A DNA stretch of 64,000 nucleotides from positions 206,542,250-206,606,249 of the forward strand of contig NC_134570.1 of the NCBI RefSeq assembly GCF_050947875.1, written 5' to 3'. A program made the position numbers and the translations under genes. The stretch comes from Dermacentor variabilis. Taxonomy: Eukaryota > Arthropoda > Arachnida > Ixodida > Ixodidae. The notes under the pieces were generated by a model that made no database searches, was not told the origin of the DNA, and saw only the letters and a list, made by a program, of their open reading frames with translations. Below are positions 46,141 through 59,500 of the stretch, piece after piece (position 1 is the first letter of the stretch; the number at the start of each line of letters is the position of its first letter).

Positions 46141-49100
46141 ACGTTGTCCACTCATCTGAACCTTCTTGACGTGTAAGTCGACGGTGTTTCTGTATCTGCT
46201 GTCATAGATACTGGGGCGCATTTGCCGGTAATGAGCGCTTACCTTCGTAACCGGCAGAGGAAAATAATCACGCCCGCCGCGACGGCTGTTGTTCGTGTCG
46301 CCGATGGCGGAACAGCCCCTGTAATTGGTGTGTGTGCCGCCCGCGTCTCCTTCGCCGATCGCTCCACTATCGTGCTATTTACGGTCAACGCCCACTGTCC
46401 CCACGACATCATCCTCGGCTTAGACTTCCTCTCCGCGCATTCTGCTCTCATTGATTGTTCCGCCAGTACTTTCCGCCTTGACCTGCCTGTTCTGGATCCC
46501 GCTGAACCATACCCCAGTCGTCTCAGTTCCGTCGACTTCGTTCGCTTGCCACGTTCGGCATTGACTTACGTTGATTTTGTGTCATCTCCACCAGTTCCCG
46601 ACGGTCACTACATCGCGGTTCCTATGCAAGACGTCCTCCTTACACACGGGATCACAGCACCTCATACAGTTTCATCTATTACGGCGAATTTCGTCTGTCT
46701 GCCAGTGGTCAATTTTGGCTTGATGACACAAGTGCTGCCATGCGGGATGTCTCTGGCCCAGCTTTGCTCATTCGAGGATCACTCAGTAGCATCAATTGCA
46801 GTAGACGACCATTCAGCCGATCCTTCTCTACCATCGCAGCCGGCAACTTGTACCATCGCCGACTTAACGAAAATGATTGCACCCCACATCCCGTCCGGGA
46901 ACGCTCGTGAGCTCTACCACGTTCTGTTTTCCTACTACGATATCTTTAGTTTAACGATCGTCCTTTGGCCCAAACTAGAGCTGTTAAACATAGCATTAAT
47001 ACCGTCGATGCCCCTCCTATTCATCGCCGCCCGTATCGAGTATCACCGGCTGAGCGTCAAGTTATTCACGCCGAAGTTCGCAAAATGCTTGCCAAGAACT
47101 TTATTCAACCGTCATGTAGTCCATAGGCGTCACCTGTTGTACTGTTAAAAAAAAGGATGGATCATGGCGCTTTTGCGTGGATTATCGGCACTTTAACAGG
47201 GTTACCAAAAAGGACGTGTATCCACTACTTCAGATTGATGACACCCTTGACTGCCTCCACGGTACTCGCTATTTCTCCTCTACTGACCTTCGCTTCGGCT
47301 ACTGACCGATTGCCGTGGACGATCTCCACCGCGAGAAGAGTGCCTTTGTAACACACGACGGTCTTTATCAATTCAAAGTGATGCTGTTCGGTCTACGTAA
47401 CACTCTGATACTATAGAACTCATGATGGACTCGCTTCTCCATAGTTTCAAATGCTCCATGTGCATGTGCTACTTTGACGACCTTATAGTATTCTCCCCAA
47501 CGTTCGCTACGCACCTCAAACGCCTCTCAGCAGTCCTTGATGTTTTTCGGCGAGCCAGTCTGCGACTCAATGCATCGAAGTGCCAATTCGGCCATGGCCA
47601 GATTACCATCCTTGGACTTCTCGTTGACGCGAACGGAGTGCAACCGGACCCAGGCAAGATCCACGCTGTTACGCACTTCTCTGTTCCGAAGTGTGTCAAG
47701 GATGTGCGCAGCTTCATCGGCCTTTGTTCGTACTTTTGCCGTTTCGTGAAAAATTTCGCGGCCATAGCACGACCACTAACCGAGCTTTTGAAGAAAGACG
47801 CCCCTTTGCAGTGGGGCGATAACTTCTCACAACGCCTCCCGTTCTGGCCCATTTCGTTCCTTCTGCGCCTACCGAAGTCCATACCGATGCCAGCGGTCAC
47901 GGAATTGGCGCAGTACTGCCACAACGCCAGTGCGGCTACGACCGTGTTATCGCTTACGCCAGCAGGCTCCTGTCGCCCGCGGAGCGCACCTATTCCATCA
48001 CTGAGCGTGAGTGTCTGGCCCTAGTTAGGGCGGTTGCGAAGTTCCCCCCATACTTATATGGCCGGCCCTTTTCCGTTATCACAGACCATCACGCGCTTCT
48101 CTGGTTATGTTCACTGAAATATCCTACAGGAAGACGTGGTCGCTGAGCCTTACGCCTCCAAGAATATTCGTACTCTGTCGCCTACAAATTTCGCGAACTA
48201 CACATGGATACTGACTGCTTGTCTCGCTACCCGGTAGACGAGCCTGACGTCGCCGACAGTAGTACCGCCAACGGCATCTTCTCTGTGTCTGCCTTCGCTA
48301 ACATCGACGACGAGCAGTACCGAGACCTATCGCCGCGAGTACTCATCGAGCGTCTGCGCTCTACACCTACCGACGCATCCGTTCACCGATATGTCCTCTA
48401 GGGCGGCATTCTGTACGGAAGGAACTTCCTCCATGACGGCATTGATCTTCTTCTTGCCGTGCCAAAACATAGTGCAGACTGTACTCTTTGAGATGCATGA
48501 CGCACCCTCTGCAGGACATCTTGGGGTAACCCGCACGTACGACCGCGTCCGCTGCCCCTTCTATTGGCCTGGTCTGGCTCGCTCCGTCCGATGCTATGTT
48601 GCTGCCTGTGATCCCTGCCAGCGTCGGGAAACACCTCAGCTGCTACCTGCCGGTCATCTCCAGCAGATCACCGTCCCTGTGGAACCGTTCTTTCGTGTTG
48701 AATCAGACCTCCTCGATCCCTTTCCCACGTCATCCTCTGGGAACAAATGGGTAGCCGTCGCAACTGATTACGCCACCCGATACGCTATCACGCGGGCTCT
48801 TTCTACCAGTTGCGCCACTGACGTCGCGGACTTTCGCTTGCGTGACATTCTCTTCATGGTGCCTCGCGACAGCTGCTTACTGACCATGGTCGTAACTTCC
48901 CCTCGAAAGTTATCGCCGACATTGTGCGTTCCTGCTCCATTCAACACAAGCTGACTACCTCATACCATCCTCAAACCAATGGCTTGACAGAGCAGTTAAA
49001 CCGTACTCTTACCGATGAGCGGTGCAAGTACGTTTCCATAGACCACCACAACTGGGATATTACCCTTCCTTACGTCACATTTGCGTACAATTCTTCCCGG

Positions 49101-49540
49101 CACGACACCACCAGATTTTCTCCAGTTTATCTATTGTACGGTCGCGAACCGACCTTGCCCCCTAGACACGGCACTTCCTCCTGCAGCGATCTCAACAAGC
49201 GAGTATGCGCGCGACGCCATCGCACTCGCGGACCATGCACGCCAGCTTGCCCGTACTCGACTGACGGCCTCGCAAACCACTAAGCAGCGTCAGTAGAACG
49301 CCCGCCACCGTGACGTACAGTTTTCGCCTGGTGCGCTCGTGCTCCTGTGGCCGCCCTTTCGTCACGTCGGACTTTCAGAGAAACTCCTTTCGCGATACAC
49401 AGAGACCTACCGCGTGCCGCCCCGGGTGACGCCTGTGGCGTACGAAATTGCTCCTGTGCGTTCAGCATCGTCTTCTGGTCTGGCATCTAGTGATGTTGTG
49501 CACGTCAGTAGGCTCAAGGGCTACTACACTGCTTCCTAGT
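46140..49540 (+). pseudogene. pol of gypsy copy B, broken
   Basis: The protease has the DTGAHLPVM context, with a stop just upstream of it. Frame 46222-47148 shifts at about 46950 before the RT. Several in-frame stops lie in the RT, but the active site is kept as YFDD (about 47470), and the RNase H start TDASGHGIG is kept in a second frame. The integrase zinc region and core are in 48391-48954, with the C part from 48924. It shares the integrase frameshift of copy A near 48857. Confidence 0.88.
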
Positions 49541-49586
49541 CCGGCGTTTAGTCGCTCCGTGACGGCGCTTTTGCCGCCGGGGGTAG

Positions 49587-49749
49587 TGCTACGGAACAGT
49601 ATTTGCGATGACAAAGAGGCGAGCAAGGTGAAGACGACGACGACAAAGATTAGAGGCTAGCGCGGGTTGTTGCCTCTTGGCCAAGTGCGGCGTATTGCCG
49701 TGTAAATATACTTGTATATCGCTTTTCGTCGACGTCTTCCTACGTAACA
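49587..49749 (+). repeat. Right LTR, gypsy copy B
   Basis: 163 bp, TG...CA, preceded by gccgccgggggtag. Confidence 0.92.
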
Positions 49750-50159
49750 ATATTAAGCAGAGAAAAAAATGTATTTGAGATACTTTTATCTTGTATTGAC
49801 TTTCGATTAAATCGAAGAATTTTCAGCGCAAGACATGGCTTTTTGCGTTTGTGACGGCAAGTTATCTTCTCTTAATAGAGCTGCAATCGAGGTAGTAAAA
49901 ACGGCTATTGTCGACAGTTGTTCTGGAAAAGTTAAAGAAGCTCTCAGTGGGTCACACAGCTTGCAGCGAGAGGCAACAGAGCTCAGGTAATTCTCGCACA
50001 TGGCTTCGACCAAACTCGTCGTCGCCGTCTTCCTTGAAGCAGTGCCTACAGCTCTTTCTTCTCGAGCACAATTATCTTCCCGGAGAGGAGGAGCCGTTCT
50101 GGCGACCTATGGGCAGGAAGCACAGGTGGATCGAAGTCAGGCTGTAGCTGCTGAATGTG

Positions 50160-52141
50160 CTCTATTTCGCGGCCTCGGCGGCACTTATCCGAAGGTGGCT
50201 CAAGGCGTGCTCACAGTTCACAGCGTTTGGCTGACCACACGGTAAGGAACCTGCTATTTGGAAACGAGTTTGGATGAAAGTTGAGGCTGGCAGCAAGAAC
50301 GCAAATCCAGACCAGTGCGTCAGGGGCATATATGGTGCCGGAGAGGCAGGGACATGCTGACGATGCTCCTGTTGCTGCTGATCTACCAAAGTAAACGCGC
50401 AGGCGAGCTTTCGGCACTCCTCCGCGTGTGCAGCAGCTTCGGACGGAGTAGTAGCCTCCGTTGTGCCTGGGCGATACGGAACAATGGTATCCACTGTTCA
50501 GGAAGGCTCGCGTCCGTAAAGAGCAAAGGACGGGAAGTAATCCCGTATTGGTGTGTGTGGCGGTATCATAAGCACACGCCACGAAGGGTGGGACGCGGTC
50601 CCAATTCGTTTGGTCAGACGCGACGTAGATGGCTAACATGTAGCCAAGAGAGCAGTTAAAGCGTCCAGTCATCTCATTAGTTTACGGGTTGTATGCAGTA
50701 GTAGTACGGTGAATTACGTGGAATTTCTTGGGGAGGGCTCCTATAACGTCAGAGAGAAAAGTACGGCCTCTGTTGCTCAGCAATTGTAAAGGGGCTCCAT
50801 GGCGAAGTATTATGTTACTCAGAAGGAATCAGACAAAACCACGCGCAGATGCGTTGGGCAGAGGCGAAGTTTCCGCGTAGCGTGTAAGATGGTCTATCGC
50901 CACAATGACCCAGCGGTTAGCGAGTGAAGTACTCGGAAAGGGCCCGTAGAGATCAACTCCCACGCACTCAAAGGCGCGTCCCGGGCAAGGCAATGCTTGC
51001 AGTGGAGCAGCTGAGGGGCAAGGGAAAGCATTGCGCGTATATTTTTAGTACTCCTGCATGCGCACATTGCGGGGCATCGCGTAATGCTGCTCTTATGCCT
51101 GAACGTAGATGCCGAGAGACCACGGGTGAGCATTTGTGGCCGTCCAAAAAGTAGTTGCGCCGGTAGAAGAGGCCGTCATGAACAGCGGAGTGGTATGCTT
51201 GGCGACGTAATGCACGGCCAGGAGAAGGTGCAGATGGGTGTGACAGAAAAGCTAGCATAGAAACAATCTTAACAACGGAATACTGGTACACGCAATTCTA
51301 AGATGGGACAATAGATAGACACAGAAGCACGGGACAAGCGCTACAAAGGATCAGCAGGGTTGACAGTTATCACATGGGGTAGCCGTAGAAGTAATGACGG
51401 AAGGTCTTTCTTCTGTCCCTTCTTAGAATTGCGCTTACCAGCATTCCGTTGTTAAGTGTGAATCCAGCAACAAAGCCATCGAGCAAGGCAACCTGAAGGA
51501 TGTTTCAGGGACGACAGCCAGCAGGGAGCGTGTTGGTCTGTTATGACATAGAATGGGTGGCCATAGCACGGAATTTAGTTATGGCCCGAATGATAGCCAA
51601 GTATTCTTTTTCCGTAACGGCATAGTTGGTTTCCGATTGCGTGAGTGCGCGGCTGGCAAATGAAACGGCTTATTATTCGAAGCCAGTTTATCGTTAAACA
51701 AGAACAGCGCCAATGCCGCCGCCGCTGGCATCCGTGTGCATTTATGTCGGAGCGCCTGAGCCCAAAAGTCGGAGGATCGGGGGTGACGTCAGAAGGCGAC
51801 CCAGCGTTGTGAATGCGGCATCGCAAACTGGCAGCCAGGGTGAGAGGTGGTGGATACCCGCGAGAAACTGCGTCAAAGGCACTATTATGGTGGCGAACTT
51901 GCGAATGAAACGACGAAAGTAGGAACACAGTCCAATGAAACTGCGGTGTTCCTTTGCGGTCTTCGTTCGTGGTAATTAGGCGACGGTTTGGTGTCTGGTT
52001 GGATCTCGGAGCACACAATCTGTGGAAACAAGTTGTCCAACGATGACTAGCTGCCGGGCGGCGAGGCGCCACTTCAACAAGTTGAGCTGCAGTCCAGCAT
52101 CGGCGAGGCAAGTGAGGACGCGTGGTTGCAGTAGTGAACAA
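50160..52141 (-). mobile_element. Ty3/gypsy pol fragment C
   Basis: Minus strand. The RT thumb and connection carry the [18 protein letters not shown] block around 51900. RNase H reads PTHIHTDASGGGIGAVL and SFASRALTQSETNYAVTEKE at about 51600-51740. The integrase zinc region is at 50968-51291 (VHDGLFYRRNYFLDGHKCSP), and its core and C part run down to about 50160. There are many stops, and no LTR was found. The sequence differs from copies A and B, so it is another family. Confidence 0.8.
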
Positions 52142-52734
52142 CTCATCGTTTCACGGAAGAAAACGTTTTACATTTTCAGTTTTCCGCCTGCCCGCGAAAG
52201 AAATACACGAATTTCGAAACGGCACATGCACCGAAAAGCATCATCGGCTGTTGGAAGGAAGCACTCAATTCAGCAATACTTACTCCGAATTTGTGCACTG
52301 CGCGTAGCGTTCACAACCGACGCATTGCTGTGAAATCAATATTTTCGGCTTCATGCTGACGAGAATGCTTAAGATCCTTGTTTAGCAGAAAACAGCTTTC
52401 TGTTAGTGCACGCAAAACCCAATTTATTTTAGCTTGGACCCAAGTATATTAGGGGCAAACGAAAGGCAAACAGCTTAGATGCCCTAATCTAAACTTTTCA
52501 TAGTATATTAGGAGCTGAACTATTCTCTTTAGAAATTTGTGCAGGCACCTCGTTGCTGAAATTGTAGGTCAGTGAAAGAGATATTTATGGATAACTATAG
52601 GGTGGTAAAGTTGCCGAGTATTATTACTATGTTCATATGTCTTAATCTGTGAAGTGGAAAATGTTTTGTCAAGACAGTATTTCTCAGCAGGAGAATAAAA
52701 GGCGGGGGATCTCTGGTTGAGTAGAGACTATTAC
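52142..52734. other. Intronic, nothing recognised
   Basis: The short stretch between fragment C and exon c holds nothing notable. Confidence 0.5.
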
Positions 52735-52859
52735 CTGTAACCATCAGGCACCTGATCCGAGCACCGTGAAGTGTGCCGATCACGGGTGTTGCTTCCGGCT
52801 TCAACATGTTTTGCATGATGAGAAAACCGAGGAAAGTTAAGTCATTCTCCACCTGCAAC
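52735..52859 (-). CDS. ATP13A: ATP13A exon c (P domain, LKPE and MVTG)
   Basis: The exon has 125 nt, with acceptor tttttttttag and donor G|GTAATA. It encodes VENDLTFLGFLIMQN, the LKPE motif, and the start of MVTGD. A second AG seven bases downstream (gttgcag) would break the frame with exon b, so the upstream acceptor is chosen. The last base is the first of the Gly codon in MVTGD. Confidence 0.93.
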
Positions 52860-55059
52860 CTAAAAAAAAAAAAGAGACACTGACGCAGCTGCCATGACTC
52901 TAGATTGCCCTCAAGGAGCAGAACAATGTGCATAATACTGTAAAAGGGCATCTTGGCATCCACTGTAGAGAGTGCGACAGCAAAGCTTGCCACCCTGACC
53001 TCGATCGAACACAGGATTTAAGTAAACATAGTAACCAACTAACGCGTGGAATCATCGAAGCAGCGCACATCGCCTGGTCAAAAGACGCATGCGTCAGTAG
53101 CTCCTCCTCATCTATTTCGTCCAAAGAACTGGAAATTTTAGCGGTGGGGGGATATGATGATTACAGTTATCTCCTTTATTCAGTGCGGCATGTAGAATTG
53201 ACTGTGAACCTATGAATGTTTTTTTTGTTTTCTTATCGTTTGGAGCTGTTAGATACTCCTCGTTCCAAACAATAAACTTCAGTTGCAAGTAAGCGCTTGT
53301 CCGTGTCTTGTCTCCCTCCTTGTGCCTGTCAAAATACGTGCTGTTCTGTTTAAAACACTATTTTTAGCTTTTCAGCGCTTCAGTGGGAAAGCAGACAGGA
53401 CAGTGTGTCCCTGTTGCCCGCTCCAAAACATTCGATGCAACAACGTGTAATATTTTCAAAGTGCGTGGCTAAACATCTTGTAAATGTGCACTTGGGTGCG
53501 GTGATAGTGCATTCTGTGTATGGCATGACATTAGGATATGCAGAAGGTGCAGCGAAGGATAGGGCATTGTAGCTAAGAAAAACTGTCGTAGTCACGCAAA
53601 GCTCATCTTGTACTTTTGCTCTGGAGGAGTATGCTAGGAGTATGACCGCGTAAACATCTCGAGCATCCATTAAATAGTGTTTTTCTCTTTCACTCGCTTG
53701 GCAGTGTTGGGCTAGGGCAGAAACCGTACGCTGCGATTGTGATAGGAGCAGGGGAAGGCATAGCAGGAAAAGTGTGGGTTCGAGCTATTTGTTGTCTCAT
53801 GGAATCAGAATAACTCGGTTAGTCAAATACCAAAGGGCTTGCCATCCGGTCATTTTTGGTCCTCGACTTTCCTTCGCGCTATTATACTGTTAACTATAGC
53901 AGCCAGTGGTCCGATCTTGGCGTGTTGGTGGCTAGTTTCACCATAAAACAGGGCACCTGAAACGCGTTCACATGCACGCAGAACAGCCATGGATAATACA
54001 GAAAAGAAAAACGTTTGGCGAGGCACTTAGTCAGGACAACAAACAAAACAATTACATGCGCAAAACTCGCATTCACTTCAACACGACCTCATACGGACAA
54101 AGATCGCACGTATTCCAGTTGGTTATACTGACCTGTGCTGCACTACAGTTTTGTGTGCCGATCACCGTTTCACAATAATTGTTGCTCCTTTCATAAATCT
54201 CATCAAATCTTTCTCTCATATCGGGTCGAAAAGCCTGCCATTCTCCGGTTAACCTGTCTCGCTTTCCTCTCTATTCATCTATACTTTTTAAGGCGGTTGT
54301 CAGTCTTCCCTTTCATGAGTGTTTCTTCCCCTTGCTGATTACTGCATAATTTATTTTCTAGATTATTTGCTCCTGTAATGCCCAAACTAAATTCCATATT
54401 AAGGAAAATTAGAATAACTTGTGTAGCTTTATATCTGAACTTGAAGGGTAATATTACAAAAAGTATATTGCAAAACGGTATTGTTGTTAAAATTATTACT
54501 AGTTCAATAAATTATAATTTAGTAAATGGTTTGGTGAACTGTGGACAACTGAGAACTCTTCAGAGTGTATCAAGAGCGAGAGTGATCTTACTGAAAGACA
54601 GGAAGAGAGGTGGACCTGTGCTAGTGTGCTCTAGCCTGCGACTCTACACATGGATGAAATAAGTAGGGAAAGAAAAGTCGGCACGAATGATGACGTCGAA
54701 TGAGGGCTACACTTGATTTCAAACCAAGAGAACTGCAGGAAGGTATATTCTTCAGTGGAACACCTTCTTGTTACCAATCGGGTAATTTCGAAATCTGTGG
54801 TGTTCAATCAACCTCTCTATATGGCTTTCATAGATTATGATCTAGTAGAAGTACCAGCAGTTACGGAGGGTTTGTGTGTCACAGGAGGTATATGCGAATA
54901 TTGTTACGAAGGTAGATTGAAGTGCGAATGATGAAAAGCATAGAACAGTCATGGGACGGTCTGAAACAGCCGATCGCCAAAACCTCGCGCCGCTTCTTCC
55001 TCGTCTTCTACGCTCCTCTGGGGCGGCGTTACATTTTCTTTCGGGACAGACAAAGCTCA
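52860..55059. other. Intronic, nothing recognised
   Basis: Scattered frames of 60-96 codons without domains. The left part of gypsy fragment D may begin slightly before 55060. Confidence 0.45.
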
Positions 55060-57350
55060 CCGTGTAAGTCAGGGTGTACGTTGATGGTATTGTTTCAGTC
55101 GTGAGACGTGAACAACTTGCGCCTTGCGTGAACGGCGGCTATCAGCTCTCAGTTTAGCAATGACGTAGGTCACGTAACTCAACCATTTGAGAAAGACGAA
55201 TGGACCCGAATACTTGGGAAGAAGCTTTTAGAAAAGTGCCCTTTGCCGAACCGGTGTCCACAGCCACACAAAGTCAGCCGTGGCCAATCTGACAGGCAAA
55301 TCTGCATCGTAATGAGCTTCAACATGAGCGTTCGACGATAGAGTTCTGAGCCAGGCGAATCGGCGTGATTCTTCGGCACGACAGAAGCATCTTCGTTATG
55401 CGAAAAAGAGAGTATGGTGTCGAGAAAAGTTTAAGGATGACGAGACTAGCGGACAGAGAAAGGCACGTATCTTATGACGTCATGATTGAAGGCATACGTG
55501 AAGAAAGGTAACATGGCATCCCAGTTATTACGATCCGCTGTGACATCAATCGAAAGCTTGTATACGACGGTATGATTGGTGCGCTCGGATACCCCATTGG
55601 TTTACTGGTGGTAAGGCGTGGAATGTTGCTATTGAATTCCACAAAGGCCTAGCAACTCTTCCACAACGTCATCGGTGAGCTGCCGGCCACGATCACTTAT
55701 CACCACAAGAGGAGCTATGTGACGAAGGGTAATCGAATTCAGCAGAATTTATGAAACATCGGATGCTGTAGTTGAGACAAGAACCATTGTTTATGTATAA
55801 CTTGTCAAATAATCCACGCGTATGATTATCTTGTGGCAGCTAGTGGAAAACTTGGAGAAGGTACCGAGTAAATTTATGCCCACTTTCCTAAAAGGTGATG
55901 CCGACGGTCTAACTGGCTGCAGAGTTTCCGCAGGAGCCATAGTCAGTTGCTAGTGGCGTTCGCAGACATCATAGCTGGTGACGTACTGCTTGGCTGTCTT
56001 CTACTATGGAGGCCAACAGAAACGATGTCGGAGGTGGTCGAGCATTCGACCAAATCACGGATGTGAGGTCGTCGTACATGGCCCAAAGTACCGCTAGGTG
56101 CATGTATCCGGCGACTACTAGGAGCACTGGAGCACCGTTGTTAAAATAATTCTTGTGGTACAGCACACCGTCACGAATCACAAATGACGTAGCCCGTTCA
56201 GATCTGTGAGCGCATCACCAATCGCCTTGAGTGATGGGTCTAGCTGTTGTTTGTTCTTGAAGAAAGCTTCGTGTTCAGTGCCCTTGCTCTGAGAGGGAGC
56301 ACGAGATAAGCAGTCGGTGTTTCTTTGGCATCGACCGCTCTGTGAACAACGGAAAAGTATTCTTGAAGTTGCAAGGCCCACCAAGCCAGCCGGCTAGTTG
56401 GTTACCCAGTCTAACGAGCCCGTGGAGAGAATGATCGTCAGTAAGAGTCTTGAAATAGCGACCGTACAAATGTGGTCTGAACATGTGCATGGCAAAAACA
56501 ACAAGACATTCCAGTTCCCTGACCGCATACTTGCTCTCTGCTTTCGTCAGAGTACGACTTGCGTACGCAACGACGTGTTGGCGCCCGTCGTGAAACTGGG
56601 CGAGCAGAGCACCAACGCCCACACGACTTGCATCAGCATGCAGTTGCATGAACGCCTCCGGATACAAATGGCACAGAAGTTGTCCCCAGATGAGTAAAAC
56701 TTCAGCTGCTGGAAAGCCGTCTCGCACTGGGCGGACCATATGCAGGGAGTGTCCTTGCGAAGCAGGTCACTCAGTGGACAAGCAAGCTGGTCAAAGTCTT
56801 TAATAAACCTGAGAAAGTAACAACACAGGCTAAGGAAACTCTTGAGTTCTTTCACTGTCTTCGGCTGCTTAAGGTTGCGAAAAGCACAAAACTTTGGGGG
56901 CTCTAGCCACATACCGTCTTTGTCGACACGAGATTCCAGCACAAGGATTTGACGCTCACCGAAATGGCATTTCTTAGGATTAAAACTGATGTCAGGCTGT
57001 TGTATGCAGTGTAAAACATTGCCGACCCGTTGGTTGTGCTCATAGATAGTTGAAAATAATCACAACATCTAAATGCTAAATGCAAATCTCCCATTCGAGA
57101 CCGCGGAGAGTGGAGCCCATAAATCGCTCTAAGATTTATGGGGCATTACATAAGCTAAATGGCATGCCTTTAAATTCATAGAGACCGCTAGGCGTAAGAA
57201 AAGCGATTGGCAAGAAATATCGATCGGCGGCATGGTACATAATGGAATTTCTTCTGAACCACATTCAACTCTGGCGCTGAATTCACTTTGAATACAGTGA
57301 ACTCGGCTATAAAACTCTGTCCTATTCTACACCTGTTCTGCATCCGTAAT
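55060..57350 (-). mobile_element. Ty3/gypsy pol fragment D
   Basis: Minus strand. A decayed RT lies around 57000-57350, with FRCCDYF where YLDD is expected. The connection frame is at 56547-56942 (FCAFRNLKQPKTVKELKSFL). RNase H is at 56275-56739 (LHADASRVGVGALLAQ, AYASRTLTKAESKYAVRELE). Integrase pieces include DGVLYHKNYFNNGAPVLLVV at 55969-56181, the DVTADRNNWDAMLPFFTYAF stretch at about 55480-55560, and VVHVSRLKQYH near 55100. No LTR is visible. Confidence 0.85.
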
Positions 57351-57369
57351 AATATTTCAGGAAGTATCT

Positions 57370-58336
57370 GCTAAATTCCATGGGTACCTTGGTCCTCCAC
57401 AACGAAAGCAGAAAATTACCCATCATGAAAGGGGTCAGGCAAAGAAACAATTTCTACGAAGCTATTCCTTTCATGCTTAGATGTATTTAAGCTATGAGAG
57501 TGTGAAGGCTTAGGAGTGAGAATCAGCGGCTAATATCTAAATAACCTTCAGTTCGAAGATGATATTGTGTTAATCAGCAACATTGGGAATCAATTGCAAC
57601 AAACGATCAAGCCCCTTAACGGAGAAAGCGTAAGGATTACATTGAAAATAACTGTGCAGAAGAGACAGGTAATGTTGAATAGCCCGAAAAGGGAAGAATA
57701 ATAAATGATCACTAGCCAGCCTCTAGTCTTTGTAGGAGTATGTTTATTGAGGTCAATTAGTCACAGGATGTACTAATCAGGAGAAAGAAATTCACAAAAG
57801 AATAAAAAAGAGTTGTGCATACGGCAGACATTACCAAATCCTGACGGGAAGCTTACCACTGTCGTTGAAAAGAAAAGTGCACAATCATTGCATTCTACCG
57901 GTGCTAATATATGGTGCAGAAACTTGGAGGTTAACAAACAAGCTCGAGGACGAGTTAAAGACCGCACCAAAGGCTATGGAATGAAGAATGTTTGATGTAT
58001 CTTAAAGAGACAGAAAGAGAGCTGTGTGGATCAAAGAGAGAACGGGAATAGCCGATATTCAGGTTGACATTAAGAGAAACAAATTGAGATGGGCAGGCTA
58101 TGTAATCCTTAGGATAGAAAACCGTTGGGTCATTAGATTTACAGAATAGGAGCCAAATGTAAGGAAGCGCAGTCGAGGACGGTTGAGAATTAGATGGGGC
58201 GATAAAATTAGGAAATTTGCAGGCGCAATTTGGAATCAGCTAGCGCAACACAGGGGTAATTGGAGATCGCCGGGAGAGGACTTCGTCGTGCAGGGGACAT
58301 AACAATATATGATGATGATGATGATGATGATGATAG
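57370..58336 (+). mobile_element. RTE-like LINE, 3' end, with (ATG)n tail
   Basis: Plus-strand RT remnants: MKGVRQRNN, LGVRISG, LQFEDDIVLISN (FADD-type site with Glu for Ala), LPVLIYGAETWRLTNK-like codons at about 57895-57940, then the IRWGDKIRKFAG and LAQHRGNWRSPGEDFVVQGT ends. It terminates in about eight ATG repeats at 58310-58333. It abuts gypsy fragment D. Confidence 0.85.
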
Positions 58337-58559
58337 GCACGATCCTGCTGGATTCCTTTTGGGCAGGGCCCAAATCGACGCGGCGGAAAGGTCCCATAAC
58401 GTCCCTAAATAAAGGTTTTGCTGAGCTTGTCAAGCGAGCAGTGCTTCGAGGGAAGGTCTTTAAAGACCAGCCGGCCGGCAATATGCATCGAAAGGATAAA
58501 CTGGTGACTGGCACTCATTCACGGGCGCACTAACATGCAGAAGATCCGAGCCTCGTAAG

Positions 58560-59500
58560 CTGTTAAAGAAGAGCTGCAAAGAGCGTTTCCAGTACGGTAA
58601 GCACTTGTGCAGAGGACTTAGCAGACGGCGTTTCTACCTGAGAAAGAACCACGTGTATAGACTTCGACTGACTTTTCAAAGTGCTCTGAGTCGTGTCTTT
58701 GTCGCTAGTTTGTCTCTTACTGGCTAAAAGCGCCACTACGTTCGTAAGCTTGTTTGTTATCAACCATGCGGAAAGGTTGAGTGGAAAGTGGGGAGGTGTG
58801 CACGTGTCTGAAGGGCAGCGAATGCCATTTCACGCCCGAAGTGGCCGCTTGAGAAAAATGAATACTTCGTGGTGTCCTTGTATATGGGTCAATTGAAGTA
58901 GGTTTCTGTTTTTGCGCGATGGAGGACGGCACACGCGGTGGGAAAGAAGGCTGTTCTGGAAGGGACAGGTAATCGCGCCGGGACGTTTTAGGAGCCCTTT
59001 GGTGTGTAGTCAAATGCACCTATCATGGCGCACAGCTGTTGAGGATTCTCTGCGCGTAGTATGGTTATGAGTCGTTTTTCGAAGAATGTTCATTTCTTAT
59101 TCATCGGGAATAGTCTGATGTTGCTTCGTAGTTGCCGGAGCAGTTCACACGCTTCTCAGCAGCCTCGCAGTTCTCGTGTTCATGGACTTCACGGCATCGT
59201 TTGCACACGTTACAGCACTTTTGCGGACTCCGCTGACATGGTCCACTTTGATGCGCCGACGGCACTGCTACGACTTTGGCACGAGGGGGGCGTACTGAAT
59301 GCCTCCCGTAGTGAGTTTTCACGTGTAAAGGCAGGGCTTCCGACTGAAATCGTTGTTTAATGCACGGAGATTGTCCGATTCGATGGATTTTAACTACTTG
59401 TAATGACGACGATAGCATATCAGAAGCGCTACTAATGCCAGGCCTCAAGTCTCCCGTGCTCAAATCAGAATCTTGAGGTACCGAAACAACAGAGCATACG
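58560..59500 (-). mobile_element. LINE ORF1 fragment with zinc knuckles
   Basis: Frame 59101-59463 includes CCNVCKRCREVHEHENCEA and a following VNCSGNYEATSDYS, the spacing of the second and third CCHC knuckles of I/Jockey ORF1 proteins. CPFFEKRLITILRAENPQQL then follows in another frame, and a Ser/Thr/Lys-rich tail lies at 58563-58763. No ORF2 is attached. Confidence 0.6.

Larger units (their letters stand above)
44661..49753 (+). mobile_element. Ty3/gypsy LTR retrotransposon, copy B
   Basis: Same family and orientation as copy A. The target duplication ATAT is at 44661-44664 and 49750-49753. LTRs of 160 and 163 bp differ by about ten substitutions and one 3-bp indel by eye, about twice the difference seen in copy A, so it looks older. 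Its reading frames are also more broken. The insertion is in the intron between exons c and d. Confidence 0.95.
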
